Below are positions 1 to 8,922 of a DNA stretch of 64,000 nucleotides, piece after piece. The notes beneath the pieces are model-generated. The model was not told the DNA's origin, searched no databases, and saw nothing but the letters and a program-made list of their open reading frames with translations. The number at the start of each line of letters is the position of its first letter. Position 1 is the first letter of the stretch. The stretch lies in contig NZ_CP025581.1 of assembly GCF_002865585.1 (NCBI RefSeq), positions 1,364,001 to 1,428,000 on the forward strand. Direction: 5' to 3'. Both the position numbers and the translations under genes were made by a program. Origin of the DNA: Nocardioides houyundeii (GTDB lineage: Bacteria; Actinomycetota; Actinomycetes; Propionibacteriales; Nocardioidaceae).

Positions 1-471
1 GTCCTGGTCTCCACCACCGTGATCGAGGTGGGAGTGGACGTCGCCAACGCCACGGCGATGGTGCTGCTGGACGCCGATCGCTTCGGTGTCTCCCAGCTGC
101 ACCAGCTGCGCGGCCGCGTCGGGCGGGGTGGCCTGCCCGGGCTGTGCCTGCTCGTCAGTCACGCCGAGGCGGGGAGCGAGGCCCGGATGCGTCTGGACGC
201 CGTGGCAGCCACCACGGACGGCTTCGAGCTCAGTCGCGTGGACCTGGAGCAGCGTCGCGAGGGCGACGTGCTGGGCGCCAGCCAGAGCGGCTTCCGCTCC
301 AGCCTGGAGAACCTCAGGGTGCTCCGCGACGAGAAGACGATCATCGCCGCCCGCAAGGCGGCGGAGGCGCTGCTCGCCGAGGACCCGTCCCTGGCCACCT
401 GGCCCCGGCTGGCGGAGGCCGTGGACCGGATGCAGGCGAGCACCGAGTCCGAGTTCATGGAGAAGGCATGA
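1..471 (+). CDS. recG: ATP-dependent DNA helicase RecG, C-terminal part (5' end outside window)
   Basis: The reading frame is open from base 1 and ends at the TGA at 469-471, so only about the last 156 residues are present. They contain the end of the second helicase domain: the conserved stretch [11 protein letters not shown], then [10 protein letters not shown] with the arginines of motif VI, followed by the RecG C-terminal region ([11 protein letters not shown]). RecG remodels stalled replication forks and Holliday junctions as a monomeric 3'-5' translocase. The gene overlaps rsmD by 4 bp (ATGA), the usual actinobacterial recG-rsmD-coaD arrangement, which suggests translational coupling. 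TRCF (Mfd) shares motif VI but lacks this tail and context. Confidence 0.93.
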   Translation, partial: VLVSTTVIEVGVDVANATAMVLLDADRFGVSQLHQLRGRVGRGGLPGLCLLVSHAEAGSEARMRLDAVAATTDGFELSRVDLEQRREGDVLGASQSGFRSSLENLRVLRDEKTIIAARKAAEALLAEDPSLATWPRLAEAVDRMQASTESEFMEKA

Positions 472-1070
472 CGAGGATCATCGGCGGCACCGCCGGGGGC
501 CGGCGGCTGGCCACGCCACGCGGCTCGGCCACCCGGCCCACCAGCGACCGGGTGCGGGAGGCGCTCTTCTCCGCGATCGAGGCCTGGTGCGGCGCCCTGG
601 AGGGACTGCGCGTGCTGGACCTCTACTCCGGCTCGGGGGCGGTGGGCCTGGAGGCCTGGTCCCGTGGTGCCGGGGTGGTCACCATGGTCGAGCAGGACCG
701 GCGTACCGCCGCGCTGATCTCGGAGAACGCCCGCACCCTGGGGTTCGCCAAGGCGCAGGTGCGCGCCGCCTCCGTGGCCGCGGTGCTGCGGGGCGTCCCG
801 TCGGCTCCCTACGACGTGGTCTACCTGGACCCGCCCTACCCGCTGCCGAACGAGGCCGTGGAGGACGACCTCGCCGCCCTGGTCGCCCAGGGATGGCTGG
901 TGCCCGACGGCCTGGTCGTGGTGGAGCGCTCGGCCCGCACCAAGCCGCTGGTATGGCCGGCGGGCCTGGTCTACGACCGGGAGCGTCGCTACGGCGAGAC
1001 GGTGCTTTGGTACGGTCACGCCGGCGGCGCCGACCCCGGGGCCGCACCCCCAGCCGAGGAGGAGCAGTGA
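468..1070 (+). CDS. rsmD: 16S rRNA (guanine(966)-N2)-methyltransferase RsmD
   Basis: The 200-residue protein is a standard-length RsmD. It starts [12 protein letters not shown], carries the SAM-binding glycine-rich loop [10 protein letters not shown] at residues 51-60, and has the catalytic DPPY motif at 121-124, typical of N-methyltransferases acting on an exocyclic amine. The family methylates G966 of 16S rRNA in the small subunit. The ATG at 468 overlaps the recG stop, and the end overlaps the coaD GTG start by 4 bp, so the three genes are probably translated from one mRNA. The last dozen residues (Gly/Ala/Pro/Glu rich) look like an unconserved tail. Confidence 0.95.
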   Translation: MTRIIGGTAGGRRLATPRGSATRPTSDRVREALFSAIEAWCGALEGLRVLDLYSGSGAVGLEAWSRGAGVVTMVEQDRRTAALISENARTLGFAKAQVRAASVAAVLRGVPSAPYDVVYLDPPYPLPNEAVEDDLAALVAQGWLVPDGLVVVERSARTKPLVWPAGLVYDRERRYGETVLWYGHAGGADPGAAPPAEEEQ

Positions 1071-1567
1071 CGTTGCACCGCGCCGTGTGCCCCGGCTCGT
1101 TCGACCCGGTCACCAACGGTCACCTCGACATCGTCGGACGTGCCTCCAAGATCTTCGACGAGGTCGTGGTCGCCGTCGGGGTGAACCAGTCCAAGAACAG
1201 GCTCTTCGATGCCGAGGAGCGCATCTCGATGCTCCGTGAGGCCTGCGAGGAGTTCCCCAACGTCCGGGTGGACGGCTTCACCGGACTGCTGACCGACTTC
1301 TGCAGGAGCAACGACATCCAGGCCATCGTCAAGGGTCTGCGCGCCGTCAGCGACTTCGACTACGAGCTCCAGATGGCCCAGATGAACGCCAGCCTGGCAC
1401 CGATCGAGACGGTCTTCGTGCCGACCAGCCCCGAGTACTCCTTCCTGGCCTCGAGCCTGGTCAAGGAGGTGGCCACCTACGGCGGCGACGTCTCCGCGCT
1501 GGTCCCAGGATTCGTGCTGGAGCGCCTGACCGCGCGCCTGGCCGAGCGAGCGGCGGCACCGGCATGA
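1067..1567 (+). CDS. coaD: Phosphopantetheine adenylyltransferase
   Basis: CoaD transfers AMP from ATP to 4'-phosphopantetheine, the penultimate step of coenzyme A synthesis in the cytoplasm. The 166-residue protein has the nucleotidyltransferase signature PGSFDPVTNGH near the N terminus (TNGH at 16-19, the family T/HxGH), a conserved KGLRAVSDFDYE block in the middle, and the C-terminal SSLVKEV motif. I chose the GTG at 1067, which overlaps the rsmD stop as GTGA; it places the signature at its usual distance from the N terminus. Length is normal (about 160). Confidence 0.96.
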   Translation: MTLHRAVCPGSFDPVTNGHLDIVGRASKIFDEVVVAVGVNQSKNRLFDAEERISMLREACEEFPNVRVDGFTGLLTDFCRSNDIQAIVKGLRAVSDFDYELQMAQMNASLAPIETVFVPTSPEYSFLASSLVKEVATYGGDVSALVPGFVLERLTARLAERAAAPA

Positions 1568-1574
1568 GCATCCG

Positions 1575-1606
1575 TTTTGCTCGCCGAGCGTGCGGCCGGT
1601 TAAGAT
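1575..1606 (+). promoter_or_regulatory. Probable promoter of the DUF177-rpmF-rnc-mutM group
   Basis: A TTGCTC hexamer at 1577-1582 and TAAGAT at 1601-1606 are separated by 18 bp, in the short gap after coaD. The -10 fits the actinobacterial TANNNT form; the -35 matches TTGACA only partly. Confidence 0.45.
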
Positions 1607-1673
1607 CTGCAAGTTCTGTTGCACCTGAACTGAGAGTGGACCACTGAGCAGCCTGGACCCGAGAGCGCCGCTC

Positions 1674-2198
1674 GTGCTCGACACGCGCGAGCTCGGCCGC
1701 CGCCCGGGGTCCCAACGTGAAGTGGTCCGTTCTGTTCCGGCGCCGGCAGAGCTTGGCATCGAAGTGCTCCGTGTCCCCGAGGGGTCCCAGGTCGAGCTTG
1801 ACCTGAGGCTCGAGGCGGTCATGGAGGGCGTGTTGGTCACGGGAACGGCGGAAGCCGAGCTCGAAGGTGAATGCGTGCGGTGCCTGGAGAAGATCGAGGA
1901 CGAGCTCCTCGTGAACTTCCAGGAGCTGTTCGTCTACGCCGACGTCAAACACGACCAGTCCGACGAGGAACTGGACGACGAGGTCAGCAAGCTCGAGGGA
2001 GACCTGCTCGACCTCGAGCCCCTGTTGCGGGAAGCGGTGGTGCTTGCACTGCCGTTCCAGCCGCTGTGCCAGGACGACTGTCCCGGGTTGTGCGTCGAGT
2101 GTGGCGCCCGGCTCGCGGATGACCCCGACCATGGGCACGACGCTGCGATCGACCCGCGCTGGGCGGGCCTCACGGCCCTACAGCAGGACGAGGACTGA
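1674..2198 (+). CDS. DUF177 (YceD-like) protein
   Basis: The 174-residue protein belongs to the DUF177/YceD family, whose gene sits directly before rpmF in most bacteria. Family members are linked to 23S rRNA or 50S metabolism, but the biochemical role is unsettled. Visible marks are LDTRELGRRPGS at the N terminus, the middle stretch GECVRCLEKIEDEL, a central acidic region, and a Cys-rich C-terminal segment (CQDDCPGLCVECG) that may bind metal. The GTG at 1674 is the first conventional start, but the frame is open upstream and the family often has about ten more residues, so a CTG at 1644 is possible. The next gene, rpmF, follows after 66 bp. Confidence 0.85.
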   Translation: MLDTRELGRRPGSQREVVRSVPAPAELGIEVLRVPEGSQVELDLRLEAVMEGVLVTGTAEAELEGECVRCLEKIEDELLVNFQELFVYADVKHDQSDEELDDEVSKLEGDLLDLEPLLREAVVLALPFQPLCQDDCPGLCVECGARLADDPDHGHDAAIDPRWAGLTALQQDED

Positions 2199-2264
2199 CC
2201 CGGTCGGGCCCCCGACCGGCACGAGAGCAAGTGGCCGAAATGGCCCAGGCATGAGGAGATCACA

Positions 2265-2450
2265 GTGGCTGTCCCCAAGCGGAAGATGTCGCGCAGCAAC
2301 ACGCGCCACCGTCGCTCGCAGTGGAAGGCCGTCGCGCCTGCCCTGGTGACCTGCGCCAACCCGGCGTGCGGTGCCAAGCACCTCCCGCACCGCGCCTGCG
2401 GTGCGTGCGGTCAGTACGGCGCGCGCGCCGACCGCCGCCAGGTCCTCTGA
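2265..2450 (+). CDS. rpmF: 50S ribosomal protein L32 (bL32), zinc-binding form
   Basis: This 61-residue basic protein starts [16 protein letters not shown], the classic L32 N terminus. It has four cysteines in two pairs (CANPAC and CGAC), so it is the zinc-ribbon (C+) paralogue type rather than the zinc-free C- form. It is a structural protein of the large subunit. The GTG start is preceded by GAGGAG at 2253-2258 with 6-nt spacing, a clear Shine-Dalgarno. It is followed at once by rnc. Confidence 0.97.
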   Translation: MAVPKRKMSRSNTRHRRSQWKAVAPALVTCANPACGAKHLPHRACGACGQYGARADRRQVL

Positions 2451-2479
2451 CCCAGGTCCTGGTTCTGAGCACGGAGCGG

Positions 2480-3196
2480 TTGCGCACAGCACTCGGCGAT
2501 CCAGTCCTGGATCCCGAGCTGCTGGAGCGCGCCCTCACTCACCGGTCCTACGCCTACGAGAACGGTGGCCTGCCCACCAACGAGCGGCTGGAGTTCCTCG
2601 GGGACTCGGTGCTCGGCGTCGTGGTGACCGAGACGCTCTACACCACCCATCCCGACCTCTCCGAGGGTCGGCTGGCCAAGCTGAGGGCTGCCGTCGTCAA
2701 CGCGCGGGCCCTGGCCGAGGTGGCCCGCACCGTCGAGCTCGGCCAGCACATCAAGCTGGGCCGCGGCGAGGAGTCGACGGGCGGTCGCAACAAGGCCTCG
2801 ATCCTGTCCGACACCGTGGAGGCCGTGATCGGGGCGATCCACCTCTCCGGGGGCTTCGAGGTCTCGGCCCAGGTCGTGCACCGGCTCTTCGACCCGCTCA
2901 TGGAGGCGGCTGCCGCCATGGGTGCCGGACTCGACTGGAAGACCTCCCTGCAGGAGCTCGCGGCCGAGCACGCCCTCGGCGTGCCCGACTACGTCCTCCA
3001 GGACGACGGGCCCGACCACCTCAAGACCTTCACCGCTCAGGTGCGGGTCGGGGACGGGCTCTACGGCCACGGCACGGGCCGGTCGAAGAAGGAGGCCGAG
3101 CAGGCCGCCGCCGAGACGGCGTACGGCGAGATCCTCGCCGCGCGGGCCGCGAGGGTGAACGGCACGTCCCCCGACGGGACCGGCGACAGGGCCTGA
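2480..3196 (+). CDS. rnc: Ribonuclease III
   Basis: RNase III cuts double-stranded RNA and matures rRNA. The catalytic domain has the signature [12 protein letters not shown] and the second acidic cluster [10 protein letters not shown]. The C-terminal double-stranded-RNA-binding domain runs from about [13 protein letters not shown] to the [12 protein letters not shown] helix. The start is uncertain. There is no ATG or GTG between the rpmF stop and the conserved region; the options are TTG 2480 (used here), CTG codons at 2447, 2459 or 2465, or GTG 2405 inside rpmF. Homologues usually have a few residues before the TALGDP stretch, so the true start may be slightly upstream. The next gene, mutM, begins 4 bp after the stop. 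Confidence 0.9.
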   Translation: MRTALGDPVLDPELLERALTHRSYAYENGGLPTNERLEFLGDSVLGVVVTETLYTTHPDLSEGRLAKLRAAVVNARALAEVARTVELGQHIKLGRGEESTGGRNKASILSDTVEAVIGAIHLSGGFEVSAQVVHRLFDPLMEAAAAMGAGLDWKTSLQELAAEHALGVPDYVLQDDGPDHLKTFTAQVRVGDGLYGHGTGRSKKEAEQAAAETAYGEILAARAARVNGTSPDGTGDRA

Positions 3197-3200
3197 CGGC

Positions 3201-4061
3201 GTGCCTGAGCTGCCGGAGGTCGAAGTCGTCCGGCGGGGCCTGGAGCGACATGTCGTGGGGACCTCGCTGACCGGGGTGGAGGTCCTCCACCCACGGCCGC
3301 TCCGGCGCGACCCGCTGGGGCCGTCCGGCTTCGCCGAGGCGATGACCGGCCGTACGGTCACCGCGGTACGACGTCGGGGCAAGTACTTCTGGCTGGTCCT
3401 CGACGACGTGGACGCGCTGCTGGGTCACCTGGGCATGAGCGGCCAGATGCTCGTCCAGCCGGCCGACGCCCCTGACGAGCGGCACCTGCGGGTGCGGTTC
3501 ACGCTGTCCACCGGGGCGGAGCTGCGCTTCGTGGACCAACGCATGTTCGGCGGACTGATGACCTCCCCGGGCGGGGCGGTGCTGCCGTCGGTCATCTCCC
3601 ACATCGGCCGCGACCCCCTGGACCCGGAGTTCGACGCCGAGGCCGTGGGCCGTCGGATGCGTCAGCGGCCCGGGGCGGTGAAGCGCCAGCTGCTGGACCA
3701 GGACCTGGTCTCGGGAGTCGGCAACATCTACGCCGACGAGGCGCTGTGGCGGGCGCGGCTGCACGGGGAACGGCCCGGGAACCGGCTCACCCGGGGGCAG
3801 GCCCTCGGCGTGCTCGCCCAGGCCCAGGCGGTCATGCTGGCGGCCCTGGAGCAGGGGGGCACGTCCTTCGACTCCCTCTACGTCAACGTCAACGGCGAGT
3901 CCGGCTACTTCGACCGCAGCCTGCACGCCTATGGGCGCGAGGGCCAGGCCTGCGAGCGGTGCGGCGCCCCGATCCGGCGGGTGGCGTTCATGAACCGGTC
4001 GTCGTACTTCTGCCCGGTCTGTCAGGTCCCGCCGCGGCGGCGCCGGGTGGCAGCGGTGTGA
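3201..4061 (+). CDS. mutM: Formamidopyrimidine-DNA glycosylase
   Basis: MutM (Fpg) excises 8-oxoguanine and formamidopyrimidines and nicks the abasic site. The 286-residue protein starts MPELPEVE, which supplies the catalytic N-terminal proline and the following glutamate after Met removal. It has the conserved RRGKYFW lysine (about residue 61), the helix-two-turn-helix [12 protein letters not shown], and a C-terminal zinc finger with two Cys pairs (CERC and CPVC). The GTG at 3201 is fixed by the invariant N-terminal proline. It lies just after rnc, as in many actinobacteria. Confidence 0.96.
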   Translation: MPELPEVEVVRRGLERHVVGTSLTGVEVLHPRPLRRDPLGPSGFAEAMTGRTVTAVRRRGKYFWLVLDDVDALLGHLGMSGQMLVQPADAPDERHLRVRFTLSTGAELRFVDQRMFGGLMTSPGGAVLPSVISHIGRDPLDPEFDAEAVGRRMRQRPGAVKRQLLDQDLVSGVGNIYADEALWRARLHGERPGNRLTRGQALGVLAQAQAVMLAALEQGGTSFDSLYVNVNGESGYFDRSLHAYGREGQACERCGAPIRRVAFMNRSSYFCPVCQVPPRRRRVAAV

Positions 4062-4150
4062 AGTTGACCCAGCGAGGCCGACGGTGGGACTCTGGGAGAC
4101 GGCTCGAAACAGGGCCTAAAGACCCCACATCTTTTCCCGAAAGGCTCCCG

Positions 4151-4357
4151 ATGGCCAAGGCACTTCTGGGACATCTCAGCACCGACGTGCGCGGCGGCAA
4201 TGCCCGCCTCCAGGGGGAGAACGCCCGTCTGAGGATGCGCGTGAGCGAGCTCGAGGCGCTGGTGCTGCGGCTCCAGCAGGAGAACGACCGGCTCACCGAC
4301 CTCCAGGCGGCGACCCTGCTCGACGACGAGTCGCTCCAGGACATGCTTCACGCCTGA
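4151..4357 (+). CDS. Small coiled-coil protein of unknown function
   Basis: This 68-residue protein is unrecognised by name. After a short N terminus it is a regular heptad helix (NARLQGENARLRMRVSEL and a following LRLQQENDRL stretch) with leucines spaced like a leucine zipper, so it should form a dimeric coiled coil. It ends in an acidic segment. The ATG at 4151 has AAAGG at about 7 nt upstream, and composition matches neighbouring genes, so I believe it is expressed. It lies between mutM and smc in the same direction; a role with SMC would be a guess from position only. Confidence 0.65.
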   Translation: MAKALLGHLSTDVRGGNARLQGENARLRMRVSELEALVLRLQQENDRLTDLQAATLLDDESLQDMLHA

Positions 4358-4390
4358 CGCCGTACCCCGGTGAGCGACCGTCCCTGCGGG

Positions 4391-4396
4391 TAGGGT
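4391..4396 (+). promoter_or_regulatory. Candidate -10 element upstream of smc
   Basis: TAGGGT lies 86 bp before the smc start in the intergenic gap. I see no convincing -35, so the call rests on the TANNNT form and position only. Confidence 0.25.
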
Positions 4397-4482
4397 GAGC
4401 CGCGCTGGGCGTCCCGAGGCGGCGTCCCCGAGGATCTTGCGTCCAGCGCGCCGTACGTCCTCTCACCCCGGGAGCCCGAGCC

Positions 4483-7400
4483 TTGTACCTGAAGAGCCTG
4501 ACCCTGAAGGGGTTCAAGTCCTTCGCGTCGGCCACGACGCTCCAGCTGGAACCGGGCATCACGTGCATCGTGGGACCCAACGGGTCCGGCAAGTCCAACG
4601 TCGTCGACGCCCTGGCCTGGGTGATGGGCGAGCAGGGCGCGAAGTCCCTGCGCGGGGGCAAGATGGAGGACGTCATCTTCGCCGGGACCTCCGGCCGGCC
4701 CCCGCTGGGCCGGGCCGAGGTGGTCCTCACCATCGACAACACCGACGGCGCGCTGCCCATCGACTACGCCGAGGTCACCATCAGCCGGACCATGTTCCGC
4801 AACGGCGGCTCCGAGTACGCCATCAACGGCAGCTCGTGCCGACTGCTGGACGTCCAGGACCTGCTCTCGGACTCGGGCATCGGCCGCGAGATGCACGTGA
4901 TCGTCGGGCAGGGGCAGCTCGACTCGATCCTGCACGCCACGCCGGAGGACCGGCGCGGCTTCATCGAGGAGGCCGCGGGGGTCCTGAAGCACCGCAAGCG
5001 CAAGGAGAAGGCGCTGCGCAAGCTCGACTCCACCGAGGGCAACCTCACCCGGCTCAACGACCTGCTGAGCGAGATCCGGCGTCAGCTCAAGCCGCTGGGC
5101 CGGCAGGCTGAGGTGGCCCGCAGGGCCGCCACCGTCCAGGCCGACGTCCGCGACGCCCGTGCGCGTCTGGTCGCCGACGACCTGGTCACCGCCCGCTCGG
5201 CCCTGGAGCAGGAGATGGCCGACGAGTCGGTCCTCGTGGAGCGCCGCGAGCAGGTGGAGGCCGCCCTGGCCTCGGCCCGGGAGTCCGAGGGTCGTCTGGA
5301 GGCCGCGCTGCGCGAGGACCTGCCGGCGCTCGCCGCGGCCCAGGAGTCCTGGTTCGCGCTGTCGGGTCTGCGGGAGCGGCTGCGCGGCACCCAGTCACTG
5401 GCAGCCGAACGAGTGCGCAACGCCCAGGCGACCTCCCAGGAGTCCGTGGAGTCCGGGCGCGACCCCGAGCAGCTCGAGGCCCAGGCAGCCCGGGCCCGGG
5501 AGTCCGAGCGGGAGATCGGTGCCGAGGTCGACGCCCTGCGTACCGCCCTGGAGGTCGCCGTCACCGGCCGTCGTACCGCCGAGGACGCCGCCACCGAGGA
5601 GGACCGCCGGGTGGCCGCGCTCGAGCGGGCGGCCGCCGACCGCCGCGAGGGCCTGGCCCGGCTGCACGGCCAGGTCAACGCCCTGAGGTCCCGAGCCGCC
5701 GCGGCTGACGAGGAGCTCGGACGCCTCGACGCCGCGCGTCAGGAGGCTCGGGCCCGGGCCGAGCGGGCACAGCACGACTTCACCGCGCTGGAGACCAAGG
5801 TGGCGGGACTAGACGCGGGGGAGGAGGGCCTCGATGCCGAGCACGAGGCGGCGGTCGACGCGTTCGACGACGTCGAGGAGCGGCTGGCGACGCTGCGGGA
5901 GCGTGCCACCGCCGCGGACCGGGAACGGGCGGGCCTGATCGCCCGCAAGGACGCCCTGGAGCTCGGTCTCAACCGCAAGGACGGCGGCGGCGCTCTGCTC
6001 GCCGCCAGCGAGCACGTCTCAGGCGTCCTGGGGTCGGTCGCCGCGCTGCTCACGGTGCAGCCCGGGCACGAGGCCGCGGTCGCGGCTGCCCTCGGCTCGG
6101 CCGCGGACGCCGTGGCCGTCTCCGGGCCCGCGGCCGCCGTCGAGGCCATCGCCCACCTCAAGGACGCCGACCTGGGACGCGCCGTGATGCTCCTCGGTGG
6201 CGGCCCGGCATCCGAGGAGGAATGGCCCGACCTGCCCGACGGCGCGCGGTACGCCGTCGAGGTCGTGACCTGCCCGCCCGAGCTCGACACCGCGGTCCGG
6301 GGGCTCCTGCACAAGACCGCGTTGGTCGACGATCTCGACGCCGCCAGCGCCCTGGTCGCCGCCGTGCCTGAGGTCACCGCGGTGACCAGGTCCGGGGACC
6401 TGCTGGGCAGCCACCGTGCCTCCGGCGGCTCCTCGAGCCAGCCCAGCCTGCTCGAGGTGCAGGCGGCCTACGACGACGCCGCGACCAGCCTGGCCGCGGC
6501 CACCGCGGAGACCGAGCGGCTGGGCTTCGAGGCCTCGCGCCTCGACGCCGAGCGGCTCGAGGCGCTCAAGCGGGTCGACGTCGCGCTGGCCAAGCTGCAC
6601 GAGTCGGACGCGACGCTGGCCGCCGTGGCCGAGGAGCTGGGCCAGTACGGCTCCCTGGTGCGGTCCGCCCGCGGCGAGGCCGAGCGCCTGGAGCGGGCCA
6701 TCGAGACCGCGACACAGGCGCGCGAGAAGGACCTGGCCGGTCTCGCCGAGCTGGAGGGACGCCTGGCCCGCGCCGAGGAGGCGCCTGCGGAGGAGCCCGA
6801 CGTGTCCGCGCGGGAGCGGCTGGTCGAGGCCGCCCGGGCGGCGCGCCAGGAGGAGATGGACGCCAGGCTCGCGCTGCGCACGGCCGAGGAGCGAGCCCGG
6901 GCGATCCACGGCCGCGCCGATGCCCTGCTGCGCACCGCCCAGGCGGAGCGCGACAGCCGGGCCAAGGCGCGGGCGCGCCGGGAGCGGGTGCTGGCCGAGG
7001 GCCGGGCGGCCGAGGCCGTGGGGGCGGCCGTCGCCGTCGTCCTGCACCGCCTGGAGGGCTCGGTCAACCAGGCGGCGGAGGAGCGGGCAGAGATCGAGCG
7101 GGCGCGGCACGGCCGGGAGCAGGAGCTGCTGACGGTCCGGGCCACGCTGCGCGACCTGGGCCGCGAGCTCGAGGAGCTGGTCAGCTCGGTGCACCGGGAC
7201 GAGATGGCGCGCACCCAGCAACGGATGCGGATCGAGCAGCTGGAGGAGCGGGCGCTGGAGGAGCTCGGCCTGGCCGCCGAGGCGCTGGTCGCCGAGTACG
7301 GCCCGCACAACCCGGTCCCCTTTTCCGGGGAGGTCGCCGAGGGGGAGGAGCGGCCCGAGCCGGCGCCGTTCGTCCGTGAGGAGCAGCAGAAGCGGCTGCG

Positions 7401-8061
7401 GTCCGCGGAGCGTGCCCTGAGCATGCTCGGCCGGGTCAACCCACTGGCCCTGGAGGAGTTCTCCGCCATGGAGGAGCGCCACAAGTTCCTCACCGAGCAG
7501 CTGGAGGACCTCAGGAGCACACGCAAGGACCTCCTCGACATCGTCCGGGAGGTGGATGCGCGGGTGGAGCAGGTCTTCACCGAGGCCTACGCCGATGTCA
7601 CCAAAGCGTTCGACTCGACCTTCGCCCGGCTGTTCCCCGGGGGCGAGGGGAGGCTGGTCCTCACCAACCCCGGCGACATGCTCTCCACCGGTGTCGAGGT
7701 CGAGGCGCGTCCACCCGGCAAGAAGGTGAAGCGGCTCTCGCTCCTCTCCGGCGGCGAGCGCTCGCTGGTGGCGGTCGCCTTCCTGGTCGCCCTGTTCAAG
7801 GCCCGTCCCTCGCCGTTCTACATCCTCGACGAGGTGGAGGCTGCCTTGGACGACACCAACCTCGGGCGCCTGCTGCAGATCTACGAGGAGCTGCGCGAGA
7901 CCTCGCAGCTGCTGGTCATCACCCACCAGAAGCGGACGATGGAGGTAGGCGATGCCCTCTACGGCGTCACCATGCGCGGGGACGGGGTCTCGGCCGTGAT
8001 CAGCCAACGGCTGCGCGAGGAGGTCGCCCGACCGGCGCCCGCCCGAGTGGGCACGCCATGA
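4483..8061 (+). CDS. smc: Chromosome segregation protein SMC
   Basis: SMC condenses and segregates the chromosome together with ScpA/ScpB. The 1192-residue protein has the full SMC layout: an N-terminal Walker A (GPNGSGKSN, about 31-39), a long coiled coil, a hinge at about 513-637, a second coiled coil very rich in Glu/Arg/Ala, and a C-terminal half with the ABC signature LSGGERS (about 1088) and Walker B (FYILDEVEAALDD, about 1110). The TTG start at 4483 is preceded by GGAG (4471-4474) and gives the usual YLKSLTLKGFKSF beginning. It overlaps the next gene by 4 bp (ATGA). Confidence 0.97.
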   Translation: MYLKSLTLKGFKSFASATTLQLEPGITCIVGPNGSGKSNVVDALAWVMGEQGAKSLRGGKMEDVIFAGTSGRPPLGRAEVVLTIDNTDGALPIDYAEVTISRTMFRNGGSEYAINGSSCRLLDVQDLLSDSGIGREMHVIVGQGQLDSILHATPEDRRGFIEEAAGVLKHRKRKEKALRKLDSTEGNLTRLNDLLSEIRRQLKPLGRQAEVARRAATVQADVRDARARLVADDLVTARSALEQEMADESVLVERREQVEAALASARESEGRLEAALREDLPALAAAQESWFALSGLRERLRGTQSLAAERVRNAQATSQESVESGRDPEQLEAQAARARESEREIGAEVDALRTALEVAVTGRRTAEDAATEEDRRVAALERAAADRREGLARLHGQVNALRSRAAAADEELGRLDAARQEARARAERAQHDFTALETKVAGLDAGEEGLDAEHEAAVDAFDDVEERLATLRERATAADRERAGLIARKDALELGLNRKDGGGALLAASEHVSGVLGSVAALLTVQPGHEAAVAAALGSAADAVAVSGPAAAVEAIAHLKDADLGRAVMLLGGGPASEEEWPDLPDGARYAVEVVTCPPELDTAVRGLLHKTALVDDLDAASALVAAVPEVTAVTRSGDLLGSHRASGGSSSQPSLLEVQAAYDDAATSLAAATAETERLGFEASRLDAERLEALKRVDVALAKLHESDATLAAVAEELGQYGSLVRSARGEAERLERAIETATQAREKDLAGLAELEGRLARAEEAPAEEPDVSARERLVEAARAARQEEMDARLALRTAEERARAIHGRADALLRTAQAERDSRAKARARRERVLAEGRAAEAVGAAVAVVLHRLEGSVNQAAEERAEIERARHGREQELLTVRATLRDLGRELEELVSSVHRDEMARTQQRMRIEQLEERALEELGLAAEALVAEYGPHNPVPFSGEVAEGEERPEPAPFVREEQQKRLRSAERALSMLGRVNPLALEEFSAMEERHKFLTEQLEDLRSTRKDLLDIVREVDARVEQVFTEAYADVTKAFDSTFARLFPGGEGRLVLTNPGDMLSTGVEVEARPPGKKVKRLSLLSGGERSLVAVAFLVALFKARPSPFYILDEVEAALDDTNLGRLLQIYEELRETSQLLVITHQKRTMEVGDALYGVTMRGDGVSAVISQRLREEVARPAPARVGTP

Positions 8062-8516
8062 GCGCGCGACCCGCACCCCCGACCCGCCGGGACTACGTCG
8101 CGTGGCGCACCGTCACCACCCGGTGGCGCGACGACGACGCCTATGGCCACCTCAACAACGCGACGTACTACGAGCTCTTCGACACCGCGGTCAACGCGCA
8201 CCTGTTCGAGGCCAGCGGCACCAACGTTCGGCTCCTGCCCCAGATCGGGGTGGTGGCCGAGACCAGCTGCCGCTACTTCCGCGAGCTCGGCTTCCCCGAG
8301 CCCATCGAGACGGGGCTGGTGGTCGACAAGGTCGGCACGTCCTCGATCGTCTACCGGATCGGGCTCTTCCAGGGCCCGGGCGACCAGGCCGCCGCCGAGG
8401 GGCGCTTCGTGCACGTGTACGTCGACAACGCCCAGGGGGCGGGCAACCGGCCGGTGGTGCCGGTGCCCCAGGTCATCCGGGAGGCTGTGCTCCCGCTGCT
8501 GCGCCCCGCGGAGTGA
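8058..8516 (+). CDS. Acyl-CoA thioesterase, 4-hydroxybenzoyl-CoA thioesterase (hotdog) family
   Basis: The 152-residue protein has a hotdog-fold pattern with the DDDAYGHLNNATYYELFD motif, where the Asp, His and Asn of the 4HBT-type active site are visible. It probably hydrolyses an acyl-CoA thioester in the cytoplasm; the substrate cannot be told from sequence. The ATG overlaps the smc stop as ATGA, so it is translationally coupled to smc, a link with no obvious functional reason. A weak stem-loop follows at 8521-8552. Confidence 0.85.
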   Translation: MSARPAPPTRRDYVAWRTVTTRWRDDDAYGHLNNATYYELFDTAVNAHLFEASGTNVRLLPQIGVVAETSCRYFRELGFPEPIETGLVVDKVGTSSIVYRIGLFQGPGDQAAAEGRFVHVYVDNAQGAGNRPVVPVPQVIREAVLPLLRPAE

Positions 8517-8520
8517 CCTC

Positions 8521-8552
8521 GGGAGCAGGCGGCTCGTAGATCCTGCGCTCCC
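8521..8552 (+). terminator. Possible terminator after the thioesterase gene
   Basis: GGGAGCAGG at 8521-8529 pairs with CCTGCGCTCCC at 8542-8552 with a 2-nt bulge. No U-run follows, so termination is uncertain. Confidence 0.35.
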
Positions 8553-8601
8553 TGTGTCATGGTGGACTGGTTGACATCTCGGACCCGCTAGGAGCTTCAC
8601 C

Positions 8602-8817
8602 GTGCTGCCCGTCATCCTCGCGATGCTGTTGATCCTCGTGGTCGGCGCCGCTGTGCTCGCCTACGTGGCGTTCCCGTACCGCGGCGAGGAGATGCCCGTG
8701 GTCCCCGTCGTCGGGGACGCCATGCGCAAGGGCGTCGACGCCCTTCCGGTGATCCCCTCCGAGGACGACGAGCACGAGGACTGGAAGTTCGGCCCCCGCA
8801 GCGCACCTGAGCGCTGA
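8602..8817 (+). CDS. Small single-pass membrane protein, unknown function
   Basis: This 71-residue protein has one clear N-terminal membrane helix (about residues 2-24: Leu/Ile/Val/Ala rich), followed by a short polar domain ending in an acidic, Trp-containing tail (DEHEDWKFGP). I do not recognise a family. The GTG start has TAGGAG at 8589-8594 with 7-nt spacing. A TTGACA at 8571-8576 lies just upstream but lacks a matching -10. It precedes ftsY in the same direction, separated by about 105 bp. Confidence 0.6.
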   Translation: MLPVILAMLLILVVGAAVLAYVAFPYRGEEMPVVPVVGDAMRKGVDALPVIPSEDDEHEDWKFGPRSAPER

Positions 8818-8922
8818 GCGATCGCCGGCGTGGGCGCCTGAGCGGGTCACCTGAGCGGGGGGACCGGCCTACCGGCCACGCTGCGGGTCGGCGCCGGCGC
8901 GGCATCTGGTTGGATTGGCGCC

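Noticed and set aside
8571-8602. TTGACA at 8571-8576 as a promoter for the 71-residue membrane protein
   Set aside because: No -10 hexamer lies at 16-19 bp, and the nearby TAGGAG is better explained as the Shine-Dalgarno.
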